15,130 nt of DNA from Flavobacteria bacterium RIFCSPLOWO2_12_FULL_31_7 (GCA_001800945.1 MGWJ01000144.1:1-15130); one strand, 5' to 3'. Shown: positions 1-7,172, numbered from the stretch's first letter. Notes: generated by a model not told the origin, from the letters alone. Made by a program: numbers and translations.

Positions 1-1615
1 CTAAAAACGGACGTTCAATTTTATTGTACAATCTGTAAATCCAAGACGTTTCTAAACCTTGTTCCGCTTTGTGTTCTTGTTCTTCTTTTTCGTGTAATAA
101 ATGATACCCTAAATAAGGTGTAACCGTTAAGGCAACAAACAACGACAATAACATCGCAATGGAAGCACCAATTGGCATCGGACTCATGTAAGGCCCCATC
201 ATTCCTGATACGAAAGCCATTGGTAAAATAGCAGCAATAACTGTAAATGTGGCTAAAATGGTTGGATTTCCTACTTCGTTAATCGCATAAATCGCAGCTT
301 GCTTGAACGGCAATCGCTTCATTTTAAAATGTCGGTGCATGTTTTCGGCAATGATAATACTGTCATCTACTACAATTCCCACCACAAAAACTAGAGCGAA
401 AAGTGTAATTCTATTTAACGTGTACCCCAACATATAATAAGCAAACAACGTCAAGGCAAAGGTTAAGGGTACCGAAAAGAAAACCACTAAACCACCGCGC
501 CAACCCATCGCTAACATCACTAAAAGCGTTACCGCGATAATCGCCACACCTAAGTGCATTAATAATTCGCCAACTTTATGAGAAGCAGTTTCACCATAAT
601 TTCTAGAGATTTCTACGTGAACATCATCTGTGATTAACGTCTTTTTTAAGGTTTCAATTTTTTCGATGATTTTATCCGAAATTTGCATCGCATCCGCACC
701 TTTTACTTTTCCAACCGAAATAGTAACCGCGGGATATTCCGATTTGTTTTTCGCATATTTTTCATTCGCTTTTCCGTATCCGAAAGACACGTAGCTTCTT
801 GGTGTTGAAGGTCCGTCTTGAACAGCTGCGACTTGTTTTAAATATACTGGCATGTTAGCATTCACACCCACAACTAAATTTTCTACATCTTCTGAAGTTG
901 ATAAAAATTCTCCTGTTGTTAGTAAATATTCTTTGTCGTTATTTACAAAACTTCCAGATTGTGAACTGCCGTTATTGGCTTGAATCATTTGCATAATTCC
1001 TAAAGCATCCACACCATTTTCGGCCATTTTATCTTTATCTAAAACGACTTTTAATTCGCGAGTTCTTCCGCCAATTTCTTTGGTAATGGCTACATCTTTT
1101 ACTTTTTCAATTTCCGAAGTCACTTCTTCCGCAATTTGACGGATTTCGAAATCGTTTAATTTTTCGCTCCAAAGCGTAACTCCTAACATTGGTACATCAT
1201 CGATTGAACGCGTTTTTACCATCGGTTTGTATACGCCTTTTGGAAAAATGTTTTCATTTTTCATTAACTCGTCGTACAATTTCACATACGAGCGCTCTGA
1301 ATCTTCGCCTACATAAAACTGCACAATGATCATGGCCTGACCGTTCATGGCCATACTATGTAAATGTTCTACACCTTTGATGTTAGACAATACTTTTTCT
1401 AGGGGTTTGATCACACGACTTTCCACTTCTGCCGGACTGGCACCTGGGTATCCAATCATAATATCCGCCATTGGAACATTAATTTGTGGTTCTTCTTCAC
1501 GAGGAATTAAGAACGAACTATATACCCCGATGATCATCAAACCAACCATTAACAAAATCGTTAATTTAGAGTTGATGAAAAAATGGGCAATTTTACCTGA
1601 TATACCTTCTTGCAT
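1..1615 (-). CDS. RND-family efflux transporter permease (AcrB-like), N-terminal 538 residues; gene runs off the window
   Basis: Inner-membrane pump of a tripartite efflux complex, expected to be proton-driven. I translated the minus strand from the ATG at 1615; the frame stays open to base 1. Visible in order: a first membrane helix (about residues 18-36) followed by PREEEPQ and a porter-domain start resembling AcrB; the periplasmic porter region to about residue 340; then membrane helices with GIVVDDSIIIAEN, whose Asp417-Asp418 match the AcrB proton-relay pair Asp407-Asp408; then the GPYMSPMPIGASIAM helix near residue 470-485. RND pumps are usually about 1000-1050 residues, so roughly half is present. 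It lies 77 bp after the adaptor gene on the same strand and is probably cotranscribed with it and tolC. The substrate cannot be read from the sequence: drug, solvent or metal export are all possible. The family call is firm. Confidence 0.95.
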   Translation of the reverse strand, partial: MQEGISGKIAHFFINSKLTILLMVGLMIIGVYSSFLIPREEEPQINVPMADIMIGYPGASPAEVESRVIKPLEKVLSNIKGVEHLHSMAMNGQAMIIVQFYVGEDSERSYVKLYDELMKNENIFPKGVYKPMVKTRSIDDVPMLGVTLWSEKLNDFEIRQIAEEVTSEIEKVKDVAITKEIGGRTRELKVVLDKDKMAENGVDALGIMQMIQANNGSSQSGSFVNNDKEYLLTTGEFLSTSEDVENLVVGVNANMPVYLKQVAAVQDGPSTPRSYVSFGYGKANEKYAKNKSEYPAVTISVGKVKGADAMQISDKIIEKIETLKKTLITDDVHVEISRNYGETASHKVGELLMHLGVAIIAVTLLVMLAMGWRGGLVVFFSVPLTFALTLFAYYMLGYTLNRITLFALVFVVGIVVDDSIIIAENMHRHFKMKRLPFKQAAIYAINEVGNPTILATFTVIAAILPMAFVSGMMGPYMSPMPIGASIAMLLSLFVALTVTPYLGYHLLHEKEEQEHKAEQGLETSWIYRLYNKIERPFL

Positions 1616-1632
1616 TTTATTTTTGTTTAAAA

Positions 1633-1684
1633 GTTTCAAGTTTCAGGTTTCAAGTTGTGTATTGAAAACTGCGACTGAAAACTG
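1633..1684. repeat. Short tandem repeats in the adaptor-permease gap
   Basis: The 77-bp gap holds three tandem heptamers (GTTTCAA, GTTTCAG, GTTTCAA at 1633-1653) and then two copies of TGAAAACTG (1663-1671 and 1676-1684) split by CGAC-type sequence. No gene or strong hairpin is present. Similar short-period spacer sequence occurs, from memory, between genes in flavobacterial genomes. Function unknown. Confidence 0.6.
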
Positions 1685-1692
1685 ATTACTAA

Positions 1693-2775
1693 TTACTGAA
1701 CACTAATATTTGCACCGTTATACAATTTGCCTTCTGCCGAAACAATATATTGCTCGTTAGCCGATAATCCTGATAAAACTTCTACTTGATTGCCGAACGA
1801 TTTTCCAGTTCTAATCCATCTTAAAATGGCTGTTTTTCCGTTGGCAATTGTGTAAATTCCTGTTAATTGACCGTGTTTTACCAATGCACTTTCTGGCACC
1901 ATTACTTTATCTGATTTTACAGTCGCTTCAGATTTTGGTGAATTCGCGATTGGAAATTGTACGTTGACGAACATTCCTGATAAAATGGTTTTATCGTTCG
2001 AGTTTAAAGTCACTTTCACTAAATATTGTCCACCTGTGTTTTTGGCTGAACCACTCACTTCTGAAACTTTACCTGGCACTTCTTTGTTTAACGATTTCAC
2101 CATAATTTTCACTGGCATTCCGTTTTTAATTTGAGAAATATCGCCTTCAGAAACCATTGCCGTTACTTGCATTCTAGAAATACCTTCAATACTCACTAAC
2201 GGCATTCCTGGATTGGCCATGTCGCCTTCTTTGATGAAAGTATTGGTCACTTCTCCAGAAAATGGAGCGGTAATATTTGAGTACGAGAACTGCGCCATAA
2301 CTTCATTACGCATTTGTTTCGCACCCGCTAAACTTGCTTTTGCCATTTCGTAACGAGAAGTCATATCGTCTAATTCTTTTTGAGACGCACTTTGTTGGCT
2401 GAATAAAACCGTGAATCTGTCATAATCTTTTTTCGCATTATTATAGGCTGCCGTTGCTTGTAAAATTGAGGCGTCCACTTGTGCTTTTTTGGCTTGTAAG
2501 TCGGAACTATTGATACTTACTAATAATTGTCCGGCCGCCACTTTCTGACCTGTTTTTACGTGAACTTTAGTCACATAACCCATCATTCTGGTGCTTAAAT
2601 TGGCACTGCTTTCCGCTTCTGTTTTTCCACTTGCGGTGATGAATTCTGAGCTGTTTGTCGCTAAACCATTTACTACAACTTTAATCGCTGGTTCGTTGTT
2701 AGTTACTTCTTTTGCTTCTTTTCCACAGGATAGAAATACTAAAGTGGAAAGTGTTAGGATGCTTATTTTTTTCAT
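1693..2775 (-). CDS. RND efflux periplasmic adaptor (membrane fusion protein, HlyD/AcrA-like lipoprotein)
   Basis: This protein links the inner-membrane pump to the outer-membrane channel. It has 360 residues, normal for the family. The N-terminus is a lipoprotein signal: MKKIS, a hydrophobic stretch, then the lipobox LSC with Cys17 as the lipidation site, so it is probably anchored in a membrane facing the periplasm. The lipoyl-like half-motifs flank a helical hairpin: GYVTKVHVKTGQKVAAGQLL (66-85) and APFSGEVTNTFIKEGD (170-185), with a coiled hairpin at about 91-160. A beta-barrel segment (about 200-280) and a membrane-proximal domain ending GLSANEQYIVSAEGKLYNG follow. The stop lies 77 bp before the permease start and tolC ends 92 bp upstream. 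Together the three genes encode all parts of a tripartite pump. The family is certain; the substrate is not. Confidence 0.95.
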   Translation of the reverse strand: MKKISILTLSTLVFLSCGKEAKEVTNNEPAIKVVVNGLATNSSEFITASGKTEAESSANLSTRMMGYVTKVHVKTGQKVAAGQLLVSINSSDLQAKKAQVDASILQATAAYNNAKKDYDRFTVLFSQQSASQKELDDMTSRYEMAKASLAGAKQMRNEVMAQFSYSNITAPFSGEVTNTFIKEGDMANPGMPLVSIEGISRMQVTAMVSEGDISQIKNGMPVKIMVKSLNKEVPGKVSEVSGSAKNTGGQYLVKVTLNSNDKTILSGMFVNVQFPIANSPKSEATVKSDKVMVPESALVKHGQLTGIYTIANGKTAILRWIRTGKSFGNQVEVLSGLSANEQYIVSAEGKLYNGANISVQ

Positions 2776-2795
2776 AATTTATTTGTTTTTTAAAA

Positions 2796-2843
2796 CACTG
2801 ATTCGAGAAATTTTAAAAATTTATATAATTTCTTAAATCTGTG
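2796..2843. repeat. Imperfect 17-bp inverted repeat in the tolC-adaptor gap
   Basis: The arms 2796-2812 and 2827-2843 match at 14 of 17 positions by hand alignment, around an AT-only loop of 14 bases. It fills most of the 92-bp gap and ends about 20 bases before the adaptor start. There is no long U-run directly after it on the minus strand (UUUU then A), so it is not a convincing terminator. It could be an mRNA hairpin that tunes expression within the operon, or a copy of a dispersed palindromic repeat. Confidence 0.6.
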
Positions 2844-2867
2844 TTATTTGAATATTGTTATTTTTTT

Positions 2868-4181
2868 CTATTTCGTTAAAAACTGTAAATACTGTTTGGT
2901 GAAATTATACTCGAAAACCGCTTGTAATTGTTCTAATTCTTTTTGAATCATTTGCGTTTCGGATTGTAATAAATCGGTTGTTTTTTCTAAACCTTGTGTG
3001 AATCGGTTTTGACGAATTCTGTACGCTTCTTGTGATTGTTCGAAAGCTAATTTTGATACATTCACTTTGTTTTCTGCATCTTTTAATTGGCGATTGGTTT
3101 TATTTAATTCCAATTGACTTTGTTTCGTGTATTGGTCTTTTTCCGCATCAGCTTTTTGAGATTCCGCTTTTGCTTTTTCGAATTTTCCGATAGATTTATA
3201 CCCATCGAAAACATTCCAAGATAATTGTGCACCTACTAAATAGCCTTTTGCTGAAGTTCCTAGGATGTTTTTATCGTACATTTCATAGCTTCCGAAAGCA
3301 TTTAACCTTGGTAAAAAAGTCATTTTTGATGATTGCAACATTTTCGCATATGCTTCTGAAGATTTTGTCATCGCTTGAATGTCTTTTCTGTTTTCAGATA
3401 AAGTCGCGTTGACTTCTTCAATGGCTATCGTGTTTTCTAAAACTTCAGCAGGTTTGTAGATTTTTCCTTGTGTGTCTTCGTTTAAAAGAAATGCCAAATA
3501 ATCTGAGGCATTTTGTACGTTACTTTTTGCATATTGCAACTGATTTGCGATTTCGTTTACTCGAACTTGCACGTTTAATAAATCTGTTTTTTGCAGCATG
3601 CCTTGTTTGAAATAATTTTCGACTAATTTCAAATTGGCTTTTCCTGTGGTGTTGGCTTTTTCTAGAACGTTTACGGCTTTATAAGCCAATTGCAATTGCA
3701 TGTAGGCTTTAGAAACTTCTAATTCTAAGTATTCTTTGGTGCGTTCGGTTTGTAGTTGGAACGCTTCCATTTTAGCTTTTGCGGCTTGTCTTCCGTAAAA
3801 ACCATCTATATTAATGAGGGGTTGTTGGATTTCGAATTTTGTAGCAAAATTTTGCGTTTTTGCTGGGTCATTTAATAAAGCGGGATTAAAATCGGAAGCC
3901 GTTAATATTTCCTGGTTTAATTTCGAACCAAAAGCCATTAACGGATTGGTGGTTGAAATTCCAGTGTGCGAAACATTAATATTCGGTAAAAACACCGCTT
4001 TCGATTGGTTGTAATCTGCTTTGGCCGACTGAAAGTTTTTTTCAGCAATTCTCACTTGTAAATTATTTTCTGATATTTTCTTAGAAATATCGTTTTTAGA
4101 AATAGTCAGCGTGTCTTGTGCCAATCCAAAAACTGAAAATAATAAAGTGGTGATAAAAATCGGTTGTTTCATTTTTTTCAT
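2868..4181 (-). CDS. TolC-family outer membrane efflux channel
   Basis: Outer-membrane exit duct of the tripartite pump. It has 437 residues, typical for Bacteroidota TolC-like proteins. A Sec signal peptide is visible (MKKMKQPIFITTLLFSVFGLA, probable cleavage before QDTL). The two outer-membrane-efflux-protein repeats can be recognised: the first at about residues 155-237 with YFKQGMLQKTDLL, the second at 354-437 with RFTQGLEKTTDLL. The two motifs align with each other, as expected from the internal duplication of this family, and both lie in long heptad-like helical stretches rich in Q, K, E and A. The start could be Met1 or Met4; Met1 gives a better charged N-region. It is first in the tolC-adaptor-permease order and begins 81 bp after the Crp/Fnr-type regulator gene, with a promoter-like element in between. 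Confidence 0.93.
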   Translation of the reverse strand: MKKMKQPIFITTLLFSVFGLAQDTLTISKNDISKKISENNLQVRIAEKNFQSAKADYNQSKAVFLPNINVSHTGISTTNPLMAFGSKLNQEILTASDFNPALLNDPAKTQNFATKFEIQQPLINIDGFYGRQAAKAKMEAFQLQTERTKEYLELEVSKAYMQLQLAYKAVNVLEKANTTGKANLKLVENYFKQGMLQKTDLLNVQVRVNEIANQLQYAKSNVQNASDYLAFLLNEDTQGKIYKPAEVLENTIAIEEVNATLSENRKDIQAMTKSSEAYAKMLQSSKMTFLPRLNAFGSYEMYDKNILGTSAKGYLVGAQLSWNVFDGYKSIGKFEKAKAESQKADAEKDQYTKQSQLELNKTNRQLKDAENKVNVSKLAFEQSQEAYRIRQNRFTQGLEKTTDLLQSETQMIQKELEQLQAVFEYNFTKQYLQFLTK

Positions 4182-4200
4182 AATCTGATTAATTATGAAG

Positions 4201-4208
4201 CAAATTTA
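4201..4208 (-). promoter_or_regulatory. Candidate -7 element (TAAATTTG) for tolC-adaptor-permease
   Basis: On the minus strand this is TAAATTTG, an exact match to the Bacteroidota -7 consensus TAnnTTTG, 19 bases before the tolC ATG. A TTTG lies upstream at 4235-4238, but the spacing of 26 is longer than the usual 19-21, so the -33 part is weak. If real, the transporter genes can be transcribed separately from the regulator. Confidence 0.45.
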
Positions 4209-4230
4209 AACGCATCCGAAATGGTATACA

Positions 4231-4245
4231 GTTACAAATGTTACA
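4231..4245. promoter_or_regulatory. Direct repeat GTTACA-N3-GTTACA, candidate operator upstream of tolC
   Basis: Two identical hexamers at 4231-4236 and 4240-4245 (TGTAAC on the coding strand), 9 bp apart start to start, just upstream of the TAAATTTG element and next to the palindrome GTATAC at 4225-4230. The position, between a Crp/Fnr-type regulator and the efflux operon, suits an operator. It is a direct repeat, not the inverted TGTGA/TCACA type used by classical Crp. Confidence 0.35.
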
Positions 4246-4262
4246 GAGGTGGGATTTTTGAT

Positions 4263-4889
4263 TTACAACAACTCAATATACGCTCTATTCAATTTAATTT
4301 TTCCTTTGTTTTCTAGCGCTTTTAAGATGCGAGAAATTACCACTCTTGAGGTATTTAAGTCGTAAGCAATTTCTTGATGGGTGTTGTGAATATGTTTAGA
4401 ATGATTGATTTTCGATTTTTCTAAAAGATAATTTAGTAATCTTTCGTCCATATTCATAAATGCTAAATGGTCGATGGTGGTTAGCATTTCTTTCAAACGG
4501 TTGTTGTAGCTGTTGAATACGAAATTTCGCCAAGTAGCGTATTTGCCTAACCATTCGTTCATTTTGGCTACTGGAATTAAAATCAATTGTCCGTCAGTTT
4601 CTGCAATGGCGCGAATTTCACTTTTGGCTTTTCCTAAACAACATTGCATGGACATCGCACAAGTATCGCCTTTTTCGATAAAATATAAAAGTAATTCTCC
4701 TTCATCAAAATCTTCACGTAAAATTTTAATCGCACCTGTTAAAATTAATGGAATACTTTTGATATTTTCTCCAAAATCAATAATAATATCACCTTCTTTG
4801 AAATCATGAATCTTTGAAGCTTCTGAAATTTCATTCAATAAAGCTTCTTCAAAAATAAAATTATACGTGTTTTGAAGCGTGTTTTCCAT
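4263..4889 (-). CDS. Crp/Fnr-family transcriptional regulator with a cysteine cluster
   Basis: A 208-residue cytoplasmic DNA-binding protein, probable regulator of the efflux genes that follow it in the same direction. Residues about 10-110 form the cupin-like effector domain (FKEGDIIIDFGENIKSIPLILTG, then ELLLYFIEKGDTCAMS). A long helix (about 111-145) leads to a C-terminal winged helix-turn-helix: THQEIAYDLNTSRVVISRIL at about 170-189, with the Crp-type pattern xxSRxxISRxLxxLE. Where E. coli Crp has its cAMP-contacting signature (GE...RS), this protein has C77-x5-C83-C84 and then KAKSE, so cAMP binding is unlikely. Cysteine-based sensing of thiols, oxidants or metals is an inference. The start is preceded by TTTTAGGGAA-type sequence without a clear Shine-Dalgarno site. 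The 81-bp gap to tolC shows no terminator. Confidence 0.92.
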   Translation of the reverse strand: MENTLQNTYNFIFEEALLNEISEASKIHDFKEGDIIIDFGENIKSIPLILTGAIKILREDFDEGELLLYFIEKGDTCAMSMQCCLGKAKSEIRAIAETDGQLILIPVAKMNEWLGKYATWRNFVFNSYNNRLKEMLTTIDHLAFMNMDERLLNYLLEKSKINHSKHIHNTHQEIAYDLNTSRVVISRILKALENKGKIKLNRAYIELL

Positions 4890-4981
4890 TTTAGGGAATT
4901 TAGTTTTAATTCTTAGGCTAATTTAGTAAATTCAACAAGAAATAGTATGGAAAAAGTGATTTAATTATATTAATATAAGTA

Positions 4982-5006
4982 GCCTTCGACTCCGCTCAGG
5001 GTGACA
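4982..5006. repeat. Half copy of a widespread palindromic intergenic repeat
   Basis: The stretch centred on CCTTCGACTCCGCTCAGG followed by GTGACA matches, from memory, one side of a repeat common between genes in many bacteria. The full form is a hairpin with arms TGTCACCCT and AGGGTGACA. Here the right arm (AGGGTGACA) is kept and the left has decayed to AGTAGCCT. It is conspicuously more GC-rich than its surroundings. The rest of the 299-bp gap from 4890 to 5188 holds the terminator at 5034-5065 and otherwise nothing I can identify. Confidence 0.55.
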
Positions 5007-5033
5007 ATATATAAAGTCAGAGTAATGTAAAAT

Positions 5034-5065
5034 AAAAAAGGTGAAACTTTCGTTTCACCCTTTTT
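5034..5065 (-). terminator. Rho-independent terminator after the purF homologue (possibly bidirectional)
   Basis: Perfect 8-bp stem GGTGAAAC/GTTTCACC (5040-5047 with 5052-5059), loop of 4. On the minus strand it is followed by a run of six T (5039-5034). On the plus strand a run of five T also follows (5061-5065). It lies 124 bp beyond the stop codon of the purF homologue and so ends that transcript. Confidence 0.85.
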
Positions 5066-5188
5066 GCCCCAAATCTACCATAAAACTTAACCTACTAATT
5101 TTCTGGTGATATAAAAGTAGCATAAGTTATTAGAGTAGAATAAAATATTTGTTATAAAGTAAATATTCCCGTTGAAATGCACTTTTTG

Positions 5189-7087
5189 TTAATATGCACG
5201 TTGTCCATTGCCTTCATAGAAATTGATAAATGCAGTATTTACCACTCTGTTTCCTCCTGGAGTTGGATAATTTCCAGTAAAATACCAGTCGCCTAAGTTT
5301 TTTGGACAAGCTTTATGTAAATCTTCTACTTTTTGGAAAATGATTTTCACATCTGCTTTCACCTCTTTTGACGTTAGCATTTCTGCCATTTTATCCGAAA
5401 TTTGTTCGTCTGAAAATGGTGCATAAATTTCTTTTACATGATTGATAACTTCTGTATCTTTTAATCCTTGTTGTGCTTTACATTTTTTGTAAACTTCTTC
5501 CACAATATGATATTGATTGGTATCTTTTAGTAATTCTAAAGCTGCTCGGAAAGCGATAAAACCTTCTAAAGTACTCATATCAATTCCGTAACAATCTGGA
5601 TATCTAATTTGTGGTGCCGAAGAAACTACTACGATTTTTTTCGGATTTAATCTATCTAAAATTTTGATAATACTTTGTTTTAAAGTTGTACCACGAACGA
5701 TACTATCATCAATAATTACTAAATTATCTGTAGGTTTTACTACGCCATAAGTGATGTCGTAAACATGAGCTACCATTTCGTCACGGCTACTATCTTCAGT
5801 AATAAACGTACGAAGTTTTACATCTTTAATGGCAATTTTCTCGGTACGTACTTTCTCTTCTAAAATCGCGTTTAAGCCTTTTTCGTCTAAGGTATCTTTT
5901 TGTGCAATAATGTCTTTTACTTTTTGCTCATCTAAGTGTTTTTGAGCTGCTTCTGCCATTCCGTAGAAAGACGTTTCTGCTGTATTTGGAATAAAAGAGA
6001 AAACCGAATTATGGATGTCATTATCAATTTCTTTTAATACACTTGGAAACACATATTTCCCTAATAATTTTCTTTCTTTATAGATTTCGGCATCGCTTCC
6101 GCGAGAAAAGTAAATTCTTTCAAAAGAACAAGCCTTATTCTCGGCAGCTTCTCTGATATTTTCAAACGATACATTTCCGTTTTTCTTTACGATAATTGCA
6201 TCTCCACGTTGTAATTCTTTCACCTCTTCAAAAGCTACATTAAATACCGTTTGAATAACTGGTCGTTCTGAAGCGACTACTACAATTTCATCATCTTGAT
6301 AATAATAAGCAGGGCGAATTCCGTTTGGATCTCTTACTACAAAGGCATCACCGTGACCAAGAAGTCCAGCCATAGCATAACCACCATCGAAATTTTTAGA
6401 CGCTCTTTTTAAAATTCTTGCAATGTTTAATCTTTCTGCAATTACTGGTGAAGCTTCTAATTTGGTTAATCCTTCGTTTTTACAATCTAAATATAAATCG
6501 GTAATTTCATCATCTAAGAAATGACCAATTTTCTCCATCACTGTAACGGTATCAGCCATTAGTTTTGGATGTTGCCCCACATCAACTAAATCTTGGAATA
6601 ATTCTTTAACGTTAGTCATATTGAAATTTCCAGCGACTAATAAATTTCGATGCATCCAGTTATTCTGACGTAAAAACGGGTGCACACTTTCTATGCTATT
6701 TTTACCAAAAGTTCCGTAACGAACGTGACCTAAAAATAATTCCCCTACATACGGAATATTTTCTTTTTGTAGCGCTACATTATTTTGATACGAAGGATTT
6801 TTGGTTAATTCATCAGAAATTCTGGCATTAATTTGTGCAAAAATATCTTGAATCGGTTGCGCTTGATTGGAACGGATTCTGCTGATGTATCTTTGTCCTG
6901 GTTTCACATCTAATTTGATGCTGGCAAAACCTGCACCATCTTGTCCGCGATTGTGTTGTTTTTCCATTAAAAGGTACATTTTTTCTACACCGTAAAAAGC
7001 AGTACCATATTTTTCTTTATAGTATTCTAATGGTTTTAATAATCTAAGTAAGGCAATTCCACATTCGTGTTTAATAGCGTCGCTCAT
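5189..7087 (-). CDS. purF: Amidophosphoribosyltransferase (PurF) homologue, long Bacteroidota form
   Basis: Expected to use glutamine and PRPP to make 5-phosphoribosylamine, the first step of purine synthesis. The start at 7087 gives 632 residues (MSDAIKHECG). An in-frame ATG at 7174 lies inside the upstream gene's terminator and is rejected. Glutaminase domain: Cys9 nucleophile in HECGIA, HNRGQDGAG (46-54), GHVRYGT (120-126), GNFNMTN (153-159), RDPNGIRPA (252-260). Phosphoribosyltransferase domain: FERIYFSRGSD (322-332), PRPP-binding IIDDSIVRGTT (458-468), YGIDM (500-504), and FTGNYPT (603-609) near the end. Cys9 implies cleavage of an 8-residue propeptide, as in B. subtilis PurF. It exceeds the usual roughly 500 residues through an insertion around 370-425 and a longer C-terminus. 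The Fe-S cysteine positions of Bacillus PurF are mostly changed. It follows a PfkB-type kinase but is separated from it by a terminator. It could be a paralogue with a shifted role. Confidence 0.9.
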   Translation of the reverse strand: MSDAIKHECGIALLRLLKPLEYYKEKYGTAFYGVEKMYLLMEKQHNRGQDGAGFASIKLDVKPGQRYISRIRSNQAQPIQDIFAQINARISDELTKNPSYQNNVALQKENIPYVGELFLGHVRYGTFGKNSIESVHPFLRQNNWMHRNLLVAGNFNMTNVKELFQDLVDVGQHPKLMADTVTVMEKIGHFLDDEITDLYLDCKNEGLTKLEASPVIAERLNIARILKRASKNFDGGYAMAGLLGHGDAFVVRDPNGIRPAYYYQDDEIVVVASERPVIQTVFNVAFEEVKELQRGDAIIVKKNGNVSFENIREAAENKACSFERIYFSRGSDAEIYKERKLLGKYVFPSVLKEIDNDIHNSVFSFIPNTAETSFYGMAEAAQKHLDEQKVKDIIAQKDTLDEKGLNAILEEKVRTEKIAIKDVKLRTFITEDSSRDEMVAHVYDITYGVVKPTDNLVIIDDSIVRGTTLKQSIIKILDRLNPKKIVVVSSAPQIRYPDCYGIDMSTLEGFIAFRAALELLKDTNQYHIVEEVYKKCKAQQGLKDTEVINHVKEIYAPFSDEQISDKMAEMLTSKEVKADVKIIFQKVEDLHKACPKNLGDWYFTGNYPTPGGNRVVNTAFINFYEGNGQRAY

Positions 7088-7107
7088 AGTTGTTGTTGTG
7101 TTGTTTA

Positions 7108-7125
7108 TTCTGAATGAGTTCAGAA
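7108..7125. promoter_or_regulatory. Perfect inverted repeat TTCTGAA-N4-TTCAGAA before purF
   Basis: Seven-bp arms at 7108-7114 and 7119-7125 with a 4-base spacer, ending 20 bases before the purF ATG. No U-run follows on the minus strand, so it is not a terminator. It may be an operator half-site pair or a leader hairpin. I found no TAnnTTTG element in the 61 bases between the pfkB stop and the terminator's far end or in the leader, so the purF promoter is unplaced. Confidence 0.45.
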
Positions 7126-7148
7126 TTTGTTTATGTATTAGTTGTATT

Positions 7149-7172
7149 AAAAAAGCCCCGAAAGTTCGAGGC
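7149..7172 (-). terminator. Rho-independent terminator between pfkB-type kinase and purF
   Basis: On the minus strand GCCTCGAA/TTCGGGGC forms a stem (7172-7165 with 7162-7155) with one U-G wobble, followed by six T (7154-7149). On the plus strand the wobble becomes an A-C mismatch, so it is oriented for minus-strand transcripts. It starts 12 bases after the kinase stop codon. The in-frame ATG at 7174 for a longer PurF sits at its edge, which argues against that start. Confidence 0.75.

Noticed and set aside
1..1615. Assigning the pump as a heavy-metal (CusA-type) exporter
   Set aside because: No metal-binding Met/Cys/His pattern could be identified in the visible half, and subclass cannot be decided without the C-terminal half.
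1347..1685. Plus-strand open frame of 112 codons
   Set aside because: It is antisense to the permease start, whose family motifs are clear, and it has no recognisable domain.
4231..4245. Classical Crp or Fnr box upstream of tolC
   Set aside because: The hexamers are a direct repeat and do not fit TGTGA-N6-TCACA or TTGAT-N4-ATCAA.
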